64,000 bases of DNA from Asaia sp003994335 (GCF_037151175.1 NZ_JBBCOR010000013.1:18029-82028); one strand, 5' to 3'; shown: positions 45,198-55,134, counted from the first letter of the stretch. The notes: generated by a model from the letters alone, not told the origin. Numbers and translations are program-made.

Positions 45198-45965
45198 GTG
45201 TCTCAGGCAACAGCGCCTTCGCAACTGAAAACGCTGTTGCCCCGGCTGCGCCGTGGGGCGCTCGCTCTGGCTGGGCTGGTCGCCACCTATATAGGTGTCC
45301 TGGCTTATCCTGAACCGGCATTTGCCTATCGGATACAGTATCGGCAATTCGACCTCTGGTCGGATCGCCCTATCGACAGCTCCATCACCGTCGTTCTGGA
45401 CGATGCGATCCGGCGCTTGCAGACATCGAGCCTCTACACGTCACAGCAGCGCTTCCACGTCTTTTTCTGCAACGCACGGTGGCGGCTACAGCTCTATGGG
45501 CTGTTTCACCCAAGCGTCGGGGGCATCGTGATCGCGCCGCTCACATCCAATATCTATCTTCGTCGGTCGGACATCCCTCATGACAGGATCATTCCTTCCT
45601 ACGCCGGACCGATGGCAGATGCGAAGGAACGCCCGCTCGCCTATTATATTGCCCATGAGGCGACGCATGTGATGCAAGGCCGCAGCTTCGGACGCTTCTT
45701 TGCCCTGACCCGCCCCGCATGGCTCAATGAGGGATATGCCGATCTCATCGGCAAGGGCGGTGACTTCGATATCCGGGACAATCTCGCGCGATTCCAGGCG
45801 CATGATCCTTCAATGGATGTGCGCCGGAGCAGACTCTATCGACTCTATCATCTGGAAGTCGCCTGGATGCTCGGCCATGACGCTGTTCCTCTTGAAACGC
45901 TCTACGCGCATCCTCCGGCCGAGAAAAAGCTCCTCGCCAGATTGCGCGAGGCGCGACTGCCCTGA
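45198..45965 (+). CDS. Secreted or anchored HExxH protein, putative metallopeptidase
   Basis: About 255 residues; GTG 45198 is used, though AGGAG abuts it too closely and the true start may be TTG 45237. A hydrophobic segment (LALAGLVATYIGVLAYPEPA) lies near the N-terminus. YYIAHEATHVMQG is an HExxH zinc motif, and AWLNEGYADLIG supplies a third Glu in the gluzincin style. The family is not recognised beyond that. It follows cysE by 17 bp. Confidence 0.65.
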   Translation: MSQATAPSQLKTLLPRLRRGALALAGLVATYIGVLAYPEPAFAYRIQYRQFDLWSDRPIDSSITVVLDDAIRRLQTSSLYTSQQRFHVFFCNARWRLQLYGLFHPSVGGIVIAPLTSNIYLRRSDIPHDRIIPSYAGPMADAKERPLAYYIAHEATHVMQGRSFGRFFALTRPAWLNEGYADLIGKGGDFDIRDNLARFQAHDPSMDVRRSRLYRLYHLEVAWMLGHDAVPLETLYAHPPAEKKLLARLREARLP

Positions 45966-45992
45966 GACAGGGCGTATCGCGCGGCGTCGGGA

Positions 45993-46742
45993 TCAGTTGA
46001 ACGCCTTGCGTACCAAGGAGCCGAGCAGAGTGCCTTCGGCTGCGCCTGTCGCTTCCGTCATCCCGAGATAGGGGCTGAGCGCTCCGGCGAGATTGGACAA
46101 GGTGAGTGTCTGCAGCCAGATGCGCCCCGGCCCGGTCAAACGGGCCAGAAACACGCCGTCGCCTCCGAAGATCTTGTTGCGTATGCCGGGTAGCGTCGTG
46201 ATGTCGAACTGCACGCTTTCCTCGAACATGCCCACATGGCCGGGATGGACATCGATCTGCTCCCCGGGTGCCAGATCATGCGTGACGATCTCGCCACCCA
46301 TTTCTGCCCAGAACCGGCCATACCCGGAGAGACGTTGCAGGATGAACCCCTCGCCCCCGAATAATCCCGCACCGAGTTTGCGCTGGAAGGCCATGTCAAG
46401 GCGCACCCCCTCGGTCCCGGCAACGAAGCCATGACGATGCACAAGATAGGCGCGCGATCCATCAAGCGCGTGCTCGGTAATGTGTCCGGGTATCTTGGCC
46501 GCGAAGGCCACGATACCGGGGGCTCCCTCAGCCCGATACTCGGTCATGAACAACCCGCCTCCGGCGATCATGCGTGAGACCGAGCCGAGAAATCCGCTCT
46601 TCCCCGCACCCGAGGTGCTGGTGGTGAGCGTGACATGGGGGCTCTTCCACGACAATTCGCCGGTTTCCGCGGTCAGGCGTTCGCCCGGTTGGAGGGCGAT
46701 ACGCAATACGGGAAAGAGCGACCCGTCAATCTGGGCTTCCAT
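45993..46742 (-). CDS. AIM24/TIGR00266-family protein
   Basis: 249 residues from ATG 46742 with AGGAGGA upstream. Gly-rich beta repeats are typical of the family: LTAETGELSWKSPHV, GGGLFMTEYRAEG, GAGLFGGEGFILQRLSGYG and GGDGVFLARLTGPG. The fold is a trimeric beta barrel; the bacterial function is unknown. It converges on the HExxH gene. Confidence 0.87.
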   Translation of the reverse strand: MEAQIDGSLFPVLRIALQPGERLTAETGELSWKSPHVTLTTSTSGAGKSGFLGSVSRMIAGGGLFMTEYRAEGAPGIVAFAAKIPGHITEHALDGSRAYLVHRHGFVAGTEGVRLDMAFQRKLGAGLFGGEGFILQRLSGYGRFWAEMGGEIVTHDLAPGEQIDVHPGHVGMFEESVQFDITTLPGIRNKIFGGDGVFLARLTGPGRIWLQTLTLSNLAGALSPYLGMTEATGAAEGTLLGSLVRKAFN

Positions 46743-46883
46743 GCAGCATCCTCCTGAAACATTGAGACATGATTCATGGCATGAGAGCGTCCTGGCATTC
46801 ACCCACAAAGACGCAAGCTTGCCGGATCGTCATGTTTCTGCCGTGCATCGGCCCTGGCCGCGATACGCAAGGGGAAACGGGTT

Positions 46884-48341
46884 TCAGAGAAACTCCACGT
46901 GGGTCTTGAAGCCGAGCAGGACGGCATCCTTGAGGTTGCCCTGCCCGTTGGGTCTGACGAAAAGCTCGACCATGGGCTGCATCAAGACCCCGCGCCACGC
47001 GTGCCAGCCATAATTCGCCTCCATGACGATGGCATGGCGCTGTATGCCGGTGGCACGATAGGGCAGTACCGCATTTCTCGCCCTGAGCAATTCCTCGGTG
47101 CGCTGCACACCCGGCGAGATCGCCGTATAGCTGAAAGCGATCGCGATCGTGTCCTCGGGACGCGATTTCCAGGTGCCACGACTGATCAGACCGCCATAGA
47201 CCTGCCAGTTCCGCAACGACACGCGCTTGTCGTTGTAAAGAAAGCCCCAGAGCGCGGTCAGGCCGGAATCCGTGTCCTGCCCTGCCGCATCCTTTCGATA
47301 GGTCATGAATTTCTGATCCATCATCACCCAGGTGTTGTAACTGGCGCGATGCTGGCGCTGGTTCAGCCCGGTCAGGGCATAAGGCTGGCCATACTGATCT
47401 TCATGGATGTCCGAGAGGGGCGTGGTGGTCAGAGCGGCGCCCACGCGGTAATGGCCCGGCAAATGCCCGCGCATCCTGGGCTCCCAGCCGAGCTCGAGCG
47501 GCAGGCGCACGCCATTGATCGACGCGCCGTCGAATTTGAAGCCGCTCCGGTTCATCGTGTAAGAAAACATACCCTCCTCGGTCACGTAGAGCCCGAGTTG
47601 GATATAGGATTGCGGCAAAGGCCTGCCGCGCACCCTGATTCCCCAGTTGCCCGCGGGGAAGGTGGAGGCATAGCCGGTATCGGCCGCCGCACGGGGCCGA
47701 CCGCAGATCGCATTGATCTGGAACGTGCAAAACAGGGGGCTTGCGGCAAAATCGGACAGTTCGGCCATGCGCCCGGCCGCGATGGAGAGCTTGCCGCCAT
47801 AAAGCGTCTCCTCGCCATAGGCCATGACGAGATGCACCACTACGTTGCCGCCTCCCCCATAAATTTCTGAGGAATGGTTGAGCCAGTCGCCGAACATGCG
47901 ATTGGCAGGCGTGCCATAGCGTCCTGTCACGACCATATGGGTCGCAAACCCCTTGATCCCGGCAATGCGCTCCCAGTCCACATTAAGGGAGAGCGCATAT
48001 TGCCCGGCATTGCTCGAGCCCTGTCTGTAATCACCGACATGCTTCGTGGGTGTGGTAACAGCCGCCGTATATTCGTTGATATTATCGAAAAGCAGCCCGA
48101 TCCCCCGGCGACGCAGCCAGTCCGTCAGACCGAACGGATTGTAGAAAACGGCCTTGGGTTGGCCAAACGCCGGGACGCTCGTCGGCTGCAAAGGTCGATC
48201 CGGAAAGGGATCATTAATCTGGTAACTCGGCTCCGAGCCGGTTTCTTCATCCTCGTCATCGGTCGCCCATGCGGGCAACGGCCCTGAAAGCCCCGCCAGG
48301 CAGGCGACGGCGAGGCTCCAGCGAAAGAACTGACTCGACAC
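46884..48341 (-). CDS. OprB-family carbohydrate porin
   Basis: 485 residues. A signal peptide (SLAVACLAGLSGPLPAWA) is followed by an acidic stretch (DDEDEETG). The barrel contains LTDWLRRRGIGLLFDN and alternating beta strands such as YIQLGLYVTEEG, and ends in HVEFL with a terminal aromatic-type strand. OprB porins pass sugars across the outer membrane, fitting an oxidative sugar-using bacterium. It stands alone between the AIM24-type gene and hpnN. Confidence 0.87.
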   Translation of the reverse strand: MSSQFFRWSLAVACLAGLSGPLPAWATDDEDEETGSEPSYQINDPFPDRPLQPTSVPAFGQPKAVFYNPFGLTDWLRRRGIGLLFDNINEYTAAVTTPTKHVGDYRQGSSNAGQYALSLNVDWERIAGIKGFATHMVVTGRYGTPANRMFGDWLNHSSEIYGGGGNVVVHLVMAYGEETLYGGKLSIAAGRMAELSDFAASPLFCTFQINAICGRPRAAADTGYASTFPAGNWGIRVRGRPLPQSYIQLGLYVTEEGMFSYTMNRSGFKFDGASINGVRLPLELGWEPRMRGHLPGHYRVGAALTTTPLSDIHEDQYGQPYALTGLNQRQHRASYNTWVMMDQKFMTYRKDAAGQDTDSGLTALWGFLYNDKRVSLRNWQVYGGLISRGTWKSRPEDTIAIAFSYTAISPGVQRTEELLRARNAVLPYRATGIQRHAIVMEANYGWHAWRGVLMQPMVELFVRPNGQGNLKDAVLLGFKTHVEFL

Positions 48342-48459
48342 GATCGGGGCGAACTCACAGATACGTTATCGCTCGTCCCTAACACCGGAAAACCGTGTCT
48401 GACCAGTCCGATTTTCCGCATCCCTGCTCCGCGCGTTGCGAAGCGGGATGCGGAAGAGA

Positions 48460-51054
48460 TCACTCCGCGTCGATCTTGCGCTTGGGCAGCAGGGCCGGAA
48501 TAAAGGTCAGCGTGGCGAGCAAGGTGCAGGCCAGCGACATGAGCAGCAGACGGCCCATACTGGCCGTGCCCGGATGCTCTGACGCTGCAAGCGAGCCGAA
48601 AGCCGTGCCTGTGGTCAGCGCCGAAAACAGCACGGCGCGCGCGGTGGGCGAGGTGAGCGGGCTCTTGATCCCTGCCCGCCAGTTCATGACGAAATAGATG
48701 TTGAACGACACCCCCACGCCCAGCAGCAAAGGCAACGCGATGATATTCGCGAAATTCAGCGTCTCGGGCACGGTGACGATGAGGATCACGGTCAGCAATG
48801 CGGAAAGCAGGAGCGGGGCCAGAACCAGCACCATATCCAGCAGGCGGCGCAAAGCCACGAACAGGATGATGGCGATCATCACGAGGGCCGAAATCGCTGC
48901 TGTGGAGAAGGCGTGCACCATCGTATGCGCGCTCTCCACCACTTCGAGCGCCGTGCCCGCCGTATTCTTGTCCACGGTGAGCATGTCGTTCAGGAAGTGG
49001 TACAGCACCTTGCTGTCCGACATGCGTCCCTTGGGCAGGATCTTGAGGAGCGCGCGCCCGTCAGGGGCCACATAATCACGAGCGATATCCGGCGGAATGC
49101 TTTCGATGGTGACCGGCGTGGGCTGCAGCACATCGACGAGCTGGGCAAGCTGCTCCGGCAGGAAGCGCGTCAATGCCGTATTGGCGGCCAGGATCTGGGC
49201 GTCGGGTGCCTTCGCGAGCTCAGCGAGGGAGTGCTGGATGCTGCGCAGCGGCGAGTCAGGAGCAGTCTTGTCAAGCACGGCGCCCAGCTTGCTCGCGGCA
49301 GAAGCCGCGCTGGCACGCAGCGCATTCGCATCGGGCGCGGGCTGAACCTCCTGCCCGACCAGCGTAGGCAGCAGGATAGAAGCCGTATCCTGAATCATGG
49401 CCAGTTTTTCGGTCTGGTTCTCCGGCACGAACATGCCCAGCCACATGACTGAAGACACGCTCGGCAGGGCCTCGAACTGCTTGGCGCGCTCTGCCGCGAT
49501 CTTCAGATTGGGGACCACCACCTCACCGTCATAAGGCGAAGCGCGCGGGTCCTGTTCCAGAAGATGGATGGCCCGCATACCTTCCGTGTCCGGGTTCTTG
49601 GTATGCAGCGGGTCGGCATCGAAGCTGAGGCGCGGGATGAGCGCGAGACCCGTTACGGCCAGAATGCCGAAAAAGGCCAGAACCGGCTTGCGATAGCGCC
49701 GCAGGAAGTGATCTGCCGGAGCAAGTCGCGTGAAGCCCGGCATGCCACGGCTCAGGCGCGCACGGAAAAGATGCAGCAGTGCTGGCAGAAGCGTCATGGT
49801 GCACAGAAAGGCAATGATCATGCCGATACCGGCAATCAGACCGAGCTGCGCCACACCGACGAAATTGGTCGGGACGAAGGCCAAAAACCCAGCGGCTGTG
49901 GCCAGTGCGGCAACCAGGATCTGGTGCCCTGTCTCACGCCCTGTCTCGGCCAGTGCATCTTCCGGTGTCATTGCGGCGCCCGAAACCTGACGCTGACCTC
50001 TGAAACGCACGGAGAACTGGATGGCAAAATCGACGGCAATACCCACGAACAGTACCGCAAAAGCCACCGAGATCAGATTGAGCTTGCCCACGGCAATAGC
50101 CGCGAACCCCGTTGTGAGCAGCAGGCCGATCACGAGCGTGATCAGGATCGGCACGATGACGCGCATGGAACGGACGGCCAGAACCAGCCAGGCAGCCACA
50201 AGCACGAGCGAGGTCAGCAGCCCGAAGCCCATGCCGTGAGCAACAGTCGAGAACTCCTCATCACTCAGCTGGACCGGGCCGGTGATCATGGCGATGGCAT
50301 TGCCGCTCTTGACGAAAGGCAGGGAATCGATGGCCTTGCGCATGGCAGCGCTCGCCTCGCCCCCCGGCTGAAGGGACCCGAAATCCTGATGCGGCTGGGT
50401 CATCACGAACTGATAGCGCCCGGCCATATCGCCCAGCGGTCCAGCCAGCAGATTCTGCCAGGAAAGGTCCTTGGGATGATTCCCAGCCGCATCCTGCAGG
50501 GCGGTAGCAAAGCCCCTGAGCTCGGGATCGAAGCTCGCGGGAATGTCCTCACCTGCCGAGAGCCCTTCACCCAGCAGACCGAGCGCCGTGAAAATACCGC
50601 GCGACGAAGGATCGGCGGAGAGCGTGCCAAGGAAAGGCTGGGCTGCCACGATGGCGTCGAGCAGTGACCCCAGAACGGGCTTGTCGAGATAAAGCAGGCC
50701 GTGATTCTGGAGGAACGGGGAATCATCGGGCAGACGCACGGTGCGGAAATTCTTGTGATCCGCCTTCAGGATTCTGGCCAGCTCGCGCGCCGTGGCGCGA
50801 CCCTGCTCCGGCATGTCCGCCTTGATGATGGCGACCATCAGATCGTCATTCTGCGGGAAAAGCTGGCTCAGCTCTGCATTGCGTTTCTTCCAGGGCAGGC
50901 TGGAGGCGAACATCTCATCGGTATCGGTTGTGACGCCAAGACGTTGGGCGGTCAGATACAGGCTTCCGGCCGTCAGAAGCGTGAAAAGCGCCAGAACAAC
51001 AAGGGCGCGCCTTGTGCAGAACGCGACGATCGATCCGATGAGATTTGCGAGCAT
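48460..51054 (-). CDS. hpnN: Hopanoid-associated RND transporter HpnN
   Basis: 864 residues from ATG 51054 (MLANLIGSIVAFCTRRA); a TTG at 51090 is also in frame. RND-type (MmpL-like) layout: one span, a large periplasmic loop, five spans (LNLISVAFAVLFVGIAVDFA, AALATAAGFLAFVPTNFVG), a second loop and five more spans. The long loops and sequence style match HpnN, which moves hopanoids to the outer membrane. No squalene-hopene cyclase or other hpn gene is in the window. Confidence 0.88.
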   Translation of the reverse strand: MLANLIGSIVAFCTRRALVVLALFTLLTAGSLYLTAQRLGVTTDTDEMFASSLPWKKRNAELSQLFPQNDDLMVAIIKADMPEQGRATARELARILKADHKNFRTVRLPDDSPFLQNHGLLYLDKPVLGSLLDAIVAAQPFLGTLSADPSSRGIFTALGLLGEGLSAGEDIPASFDPELRGFATALQDAAGNHPKDLSWQNLLAGPLGDMAGRYQFVMTQPHQDFGSLQPGGEASAAMRKAIDSLPFVKSGNAIAMITGPVQLSDEEFSTVAHGMGFGLLTSLVLVAAWLVLAVRSMRVIVPILITLVIGLLLTTGFAAIAVGKLNLISVAFAVLFVGIAVDFAIQFSVRFRGQRQVSGAAMTPEDALAETGRETGHQILVAALATAAGFLAFVPTNFVGVAQLGLIAGIGMIIAFLCTMTLLPALLHLFRARLSRGMPGFTRLAPADHFLRRYRKPVLAFFGILAVTGLALIPRLSFDADPLHTKNPDTEGMRAIHLLEQDPRASPYDGEVVVPNLKIAAERAKQFEALPSVSSVMWLGMFVPENQTEKLAMIQDTASILLPTLVGQEVQPAPDANALRASAASAASKLGAVLDKTAPDSPLRSIQHSLAELAKAPDAQILAANTALTRFLPEQLAQLVDVLQPTPVTIESIPPDIARDYVAPDGRALLKILPKGRMSDSKVLYHFLNDMLTVDKNTAGTALEVVESAHTMVHAFSTAAISALVMIAIILFVALRRLLDMVLVLAPLLLSALLTVILIVTVPETLNFANIIALPLLLGVGVSFNIYFVMNWRAGIKSPLTSPTARAVLFSALTTGTAFGSLAASEHPGTASMGRLLLMSLACTLLATLTFIPALLPKRKIDAE

Positions 51055-51170
51055 TGACGTTTGTTGAACCCTGCCACGGAGAGACGCCAAAGCGCCATGG
51101 TCCGGGCAGGTTTAGAGCATTGTCCCCTGATTGGGAAACCGCCCATGTCACAGAGCTGTCACGAAATGAC

Positions 51171-51644
51171 TCAGCTACGGGTATTGCGCAGGAAAGCAAG
51201 CGTCTCCACACAGGCAGCGGAAGCCTCGCGCCCCTTGTTGTGCACGTCCTTGCGCGACCGCGCCTGGGCCTGCTCATCAGTATAGGTGGTCAGGATGCCG
51301 AAGGAGATCGGTGTTTCGGTGGCGAGTTGCGCCTGCATGATGCCAATCGTGGCGCCAAGGCTGATGAACTCGAAATGCGCCGTATCACCCTTGATCACGC
51401 AGCCAAGGCAGATGACCCCTTCATAGGTGCCTGTCTTGGCCAGAGCCTGCGCCATGAGAGGCAGTTCGAAGGCGCCCGGCGCGTCAAACACGTCGACATC
51501 GCGAATGCCGTGTTCTTCCAGCCATTCGAGCGCGCCATCGCGCAGACCATGGGTGACGTCCGTGTTGAAACGGCTGACCAGAAGGGCGAGCTTGGGCGTC
51601 GGCACCAGTGTGAGATCGGGGGCGACGGGAATGGATTTGCTCAT
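51171..51644 (-). CDS. ribH: 6,7-dimethyl-8-ribityllumazine synthase
   Basis: 157 residues. LALLVSRFNTDVTHGL, DVFDAPGAFELPLMAQAL and VICLGCVIKGDTAHFEFIS are the substrate loops of lumazine synthase. It joins the pyrimidine and the butanone phosphate from the RibD and RibB activities. It is last of the rib operon, 9 bp after ribBA. Confidence 0.95.
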   Translation of the reverse strand: MSKSIPVAPDLTLVPTPKLALLVSRFNTDVTHGLRDGALEWLEEHGIRDVDVFDAPGAFELPLMAQALAKTGTYEGVICLGCVIKGDTAHFEFISLGATIGIMQAQLATETPISFGILTTYTDEQAQARSRKDVHNKGREASAACVETLAFLRNTRS

Positions 51645-51653
51645 GGGGCTTCC

Positions 51654-52943
51654 TTATTTCTCAATCACGGAATCGACGAGATCCGGCCAGGCATCACTCA
51701 GCTGATGGCCCATCCGGGTGCGTTTGGCATGAAGATAGGCCCGGTTGAACGGGTTGTACCCCGCCTCTAGACGTTCCTGGCTCACAACGCGCAGTCCTGC
51801 TGCCTCGAGACCCGACACCTTGCTCGGGTTGTTGGTCAACAGGGTCAGCGCCTCGATGCCAAGCGATTGCAGAATGGCCGCGCCGGTCACCCAGTCACGC
51901 GCGTCACCGGGCAGGCCGAGTTCCAGATTAGCTTCGAGCGTGTCCTTGCCGTCATCCTGAAGCGCATAGGCACGTATCTTGTTGCCAAGACCGATCCCCC
52001 TGCCCTCATGACCACGCAGATAAACCAGAACGCCCGACGGCGCGGCGGAGATACGCTCCAGCGCCTCACGAAGCTGGGGACCGCAATCGCAGCGCAGAGA
52101 ACCGAGCGCGTCACCGGTCACACATTCCGAATGCAGGCGCACAAGCGGCACACCCTGCGATGGATCCCCCTTGATGAGGGCGACATGCTCGATCCCATCT
52201 GGCGCGCGGAAGGCCTGGATACGCAGATCATGCCCGCCATAAACGCTCGGCAGGGCGGCCTCGGCAATACGCTCGACCGCAGGTGGTACGGGTTCCGGCG
52301 CAACACGATCACCCAGCGCGGCACGACCATGCACCCGGCACCACGCCGCGATCTCCTCGATCGAGATCACCGGGAGATCGTGACGAGCCGAGAACTCACG
52401 CAATTCGGGCAGACGTGCCATCGTGCCATCCGCGCTCATGACTTCGCAGATCACCGCCGCCGGATGGAGCCCGGCCAGACGCGCCAGATCGATCGCGCCC
52501 TCCGTATGACCGTCACGCGCGATCGTGCCCTCCGGATGGGCACGCAGCGGGAAGATGTGCCCGGGCGTGCTGATCTCGTCGGGCCGCGCATCAGGATGGC
52601 CCGCAACCTGGATCGTCCGTGCGCGATCCGCCGCAGAGATGCCGGTCGTGATCCCGGTGGTCGCCTCGATGGAAACCGTGAAGGCCGTTCCACGTGGATC
52701 ATGGCCACGGCGCGGCATCATGGGCAGACCGAGCCGATCGATCTGCTCTGCCTCAAGCGGCAGGCAGATCAGTCCGCGCGCATGGGTGGCCATGAAATTG
52801 ACGGCGTCGGGGGTCGCAAACTGGGCGGCAATCACCAGATCGCCCTCGTTTTCACGCCCCTCATCGTCGATCATCATCACCATGCGCCCCTCGCGCAGCG
52901 CCGCGATGGCACGCGAAAGCGGGTAGGACAGCATTACAGTCAT
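51654..52943 (-). CDS. ribBA: Bifunctional 3,4-dihydroxy-2-butanone 4-phosphate synthase / GTP cyclohydrolase II
   Basis: 429 residues. RibB domain (about 1-205): MMIDDEGRENEGDLVIAA and HTEGAIDLARLAG. RibA domain (about 215-425): SECVTGDALGSLRCDCGPQL holds the zinc cysteines, and LRGHEGRGIGLGNKI the GTP site. Both domains keep their catalytic motifs. It overlaps ribE by four bases. Confidence 0.95.
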   Translation of the reverse strand: MTVMLSYPLSRAIAALREGRMVMMIDDEGRENEGDLVIAAQFATPDAVNFMATHARGLICLPLEAEQIDRLGLPMMPRRGHDPRGTAFTVSIEATTGITTGISAADRARTIQVAGHPDARPDEISTPGHIFPLRAHPEGTIARDGHTEGAIDLARLAGLHPAAVICEVMSADGTMARLPELREFSARHDLPVISIEEIAAWCRVHGRAALGDRVAPEPVPPAVERIAEAALPSVYGGHDLRIQAFRAPDGIEHVALIKGDPSQGVPLVRLHSECVTGDALGSLRCDCGPQLREALERISAAPSGVLVYLRGHEGRGIGLGNKIRAYALQDDGKDTLEANLELGLPGDARDWVTGAAILQSLGIEALTLLTNNPSKVSGLEAAGLRVVSQERLEAGYNPFNRAYLHAKRTRMGHQLSDAWPDLVDSVIEK

Positions 52944-53551
52944 GAGCGCACCCCGTATTTCAGCAGGCTCTCGACATATTTGGCGAGAACATCGACCTCG
53001 ACATTGGCCGGATCACCCGGACTGATCTCGGACAGCCCCGTATGGTCCCAGGTATGGGGAATGATCATGAGGGCGATCGTAAAGGCCTCGCCCTTGACGT
53101 CGCTGACCTCATTGACAGTCAGGCTGACGCCATCGAGCGCGATCGACCCTTTTTCCACCACATAGCCACGCAGGGCGGCGGGCAGACGAAAGACGATATG
53201 ACGCGACTCACCAACAGGGCTGACTGACACCAGATGCGCAAGACCATCGACATGACCCTGCACGATATGTCCCGACAGGCGTGTGGCCGGTGTGCTGGCA
53301 CGCTCAAGATTGACCCGCGCCCCATCCGACAGACGCCCGAGCGCCGTGCGCGACAGGGTTTCGGCACTGACGAAGAAATCGGCAAGCCCGGTCGAATCAT
53401 AGGCGGCAACCGTCAGACAGACGCCATTGACGGCAATGCTCTCTCCCAGATCCATGTCCGACAAGCCGGTTTCGACTTGCAGCAGAATGGCCTGATCGCG
53501 TGTCTCGACAGTCCTGATACGGCCGATATGCTCGATAATGCCTGAAAACAT
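52940..53551 (-). CDS. ribE: Riboflavin synthase, alpha chain
   Basis: 203 residues. MFSGIIEHIGRI opens the first barrel, SIAVNGVCLTV and SGHIVQGHVDGL are active-site motifs, and the second barrel repeats them (SIALDGVSLTVNEV). It dismutates lumazine to riboflavin. ribD ends in TGA sharing its A with this ATG. Confidence 0.95.
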   Translation of the reverse strand: MFSGIIEHIGRIRTVETRDQAILLQVETGLSDMDLGESIAVNGVCLTVAAYDSTGLADFFVSAETLSRTALGRLSDGARVNLERASTPATRLSGHIVQGHVDGLAHLVSVSPVGESRHIVFRLPAALRGYVVEKGSIALDGVSLTVNEVSDVKGEAFTIALMIIPHTWDHTGLSEISPGDPANVEVDVLAKYVESLLKYGVRS

Positions 53552-54591
53552 CAGAGTGCAACCTTGTCAGCAGGAAGGGGATGCGCCCCTTCATCCAGAA
53601 TGAAACGCAGGGGCGTAGGCCCATGAGAGGTGATTACGGCACGATCCCTGTCTGAGGGCGCGCGTCCGGAGTGCCCGGCCCCGGACTCCCCGGCATGGAA
53701 AACCAGCCAGTCATCCCACAGGCCGAGACGCCTGATCTCGTCAAGCAGGGAGGGGCCTGCCTCGACCATGGCCCAGTTCACGCCATGATCACCCAGCAGG
53801 GCCGGAATCTCGGCGAGATCACGTGAAACGAGCACGCGAAATCCGCTGCCGATCATTTTCTCACGCCAGGAATCCGGCAGGCGATTCTGCCGGTCGCACA
53901 CCACGACAAGCCGGGGGGCCCTGTCTTCATGGTCCGGCACATGACGCACATCGAAACGCGGATTATCGGACAGGATGGTGCCGATGCCGGTGATGATCGC
54001 ATCGCTTGCGCGGCGCAGGCGATGGGCGATCTCGAGCGATTGTTGCGAGGTGAAAGTCGTCCGACCTGCAGGCGGTATCATGGAGCCCTGCGCATCCAGC
54101 GCCTGCTTGACCGTAATCCAGGGGCGCTGCTTGACCATGCGCGTTGCGAAGGGCGCAATCAGGGCCTGACAGCCCTCATGAAGGTCAGCAAAACCGGGCT
54201 CTTCCTCCAGCAGACGCACCTGACGTCCTTCTGGCATCTGCCGCAGCCGGGCAATCCCCCCACCCGCCACGGGGTTGGGATCGCGCACACCGACCCAGAC
54301 AGTCTCGACCGGGCTGTCGCGCAGCGCTTCGCTGCAAGGCGGCGTACGCCCGACATGATTGCACGGCTCAAGCGTGACAAGCGCAGTCACAACGCGGTCG
54401 ATCACCCCCCGCTCACGAGCCTGATGCAGCGCCAGCGCTTCGGCATGACGCGCGCCTGCACGATGGTGGGCGGCGACCACAAGGATACCGCCCTCACGGT
54501 CGAGCAAGGTACAACCCACGGCAGGATTGGGAGAGGTGGCGCCCAGATAACGTGCAGCCTCATCGAGCGCGGCCTCGAAACCCAAGCGCAC
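53551..54591 (-). CDS. ribD: Bifunctional riboflavin deaminase-reductase
   Basis: About 346 residues from GTG 54591 (GGAAAG upstream); TTG 54585 is also possible. The open frame continues to 54888, but that part is the FMN riboswitch and leader. Deaminase domain: GATSPNPAVGC, RHAEALAL and LEPCNHVGRTPPC hold the zinc ligands. Reductase domain: RPWITVKQALDAQGSM, RASDAIITGIGTILSDNP and MVEAGPSLLDEI. It is first gene of ribD-ribE-ribBA-ribH. Confidence 0.92.
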   Translation of the reverse strand: MRLGFEAALDEAARYLGATSPNPAVGCTLLDREGGILVVAAHHRAGARHAEALALHQARERGVIDRVVTALVTLEPCNHVGRTPPCSEALRDSPVETVWVGVRDPNPVAGGGIARLRQMPEGRQVRLLEEEPGFADLHEGCQALIAPFATRMVKQRPWITVKQALDAQGSMIPPAGRTTFTSQQSLEIAHRLRRASDAIITGIGTILSDNPRFDVRHVPDHEDRAPRLVVVCDRQNRLPDSWREKMIGSGFRVLVSRDLAEIPALLGDHGVNWAMVEAGPSLLDEIRRLGLWDDWLVFHAGESGAGHSGRAPSDRDRAVITSHGPTPLRFILDEGAHPLPADKVAL

Positions 54592-54762
54592 GCCCCGACT
54601 TTCCGACGCTGAAACACTCTGCGGCGCATGCCTCGCCTGCGGGGCGGGGCTGGAGGAGAAATCTCCCGGCACGGTAATACGGTCCCATCCTGTCTGGACG
54701 GTCCCCGGGCGCGAACATCTGGCGTCTTCACAAGAGGGAACCTCTTGCGAAAGCGTATGTTG

Positions 54763-54903
54763 TTCTCTTCCATCCGGACTATGACCGTCGGCTCCGGATT
54801 TGGACCGGATCTGCTGTCCCTTCGGCCCAGGGACCGAAAGCGCTCGCGGGCTCGTGCCAAGGCACCTACCGCCGGTGGGGAGTTCCACCCCGCCCTGAGA
54901 ACG
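54763..54903 (-). promoter_or_regulatory. FMN riboswitch (RFN element)
   Basis: On the minus strand: AGGGCGGGGTGGAACTCCCC, ACCGGCGGTAGG, GAGCCCGCGAGCGC, then GGACAGCAGATCCGGTCC, AAATCCGGAGCCGACGG and TCATAGTCCGGATGGAAGAG. These are the conserved RFN segments in order. About 170 bases lie between it and the ribD start and include a tight hairpin CAAGAGG / CCTCTTG. Repression of the rib operon by FMN is expected. Confidence 0.95.
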
Positions 54904-55024
54904 TCAAATTATCAGCCGGCCTGACCGGCCGGTTCTCTACTATGTGCTGCGTCTGGGCAATTTTGCAAGTCGTGCCCGGACTATCCATGGCCATCCTGCT
55001 GCACTTGAAGGCCGTCAATAAAAG

Positions 55025-55053
55025 AAAGGCGATGCCTGAGGCACCGCCTTTCT
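55025..55053 (-). terminator. Intrinsic terminator after the entericidin gene
   Basis: Stem AAAGGCG-TGCC / GGCA-CGCCTTT with one mismatch and a three-base loop. On the minus strand it is followed by a T-rich run (TTTCTTTTATTG). Confidence 0.85.
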
Positions 55054-55134
55054 TGCCGATACCCCGATGAAACAGGGACGGTACTTCTTACCAAGCAGAC
55101 CCAGGCGGGCCTGCCGGGCTCAGGTCTGCCCCGC

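Noticed and set aside
54592..54888. N-terminal extension of RibD
   Set aside because: The extra codons lie in the FMN riboswitch and leader; the family starts near residue 100 of that frame.
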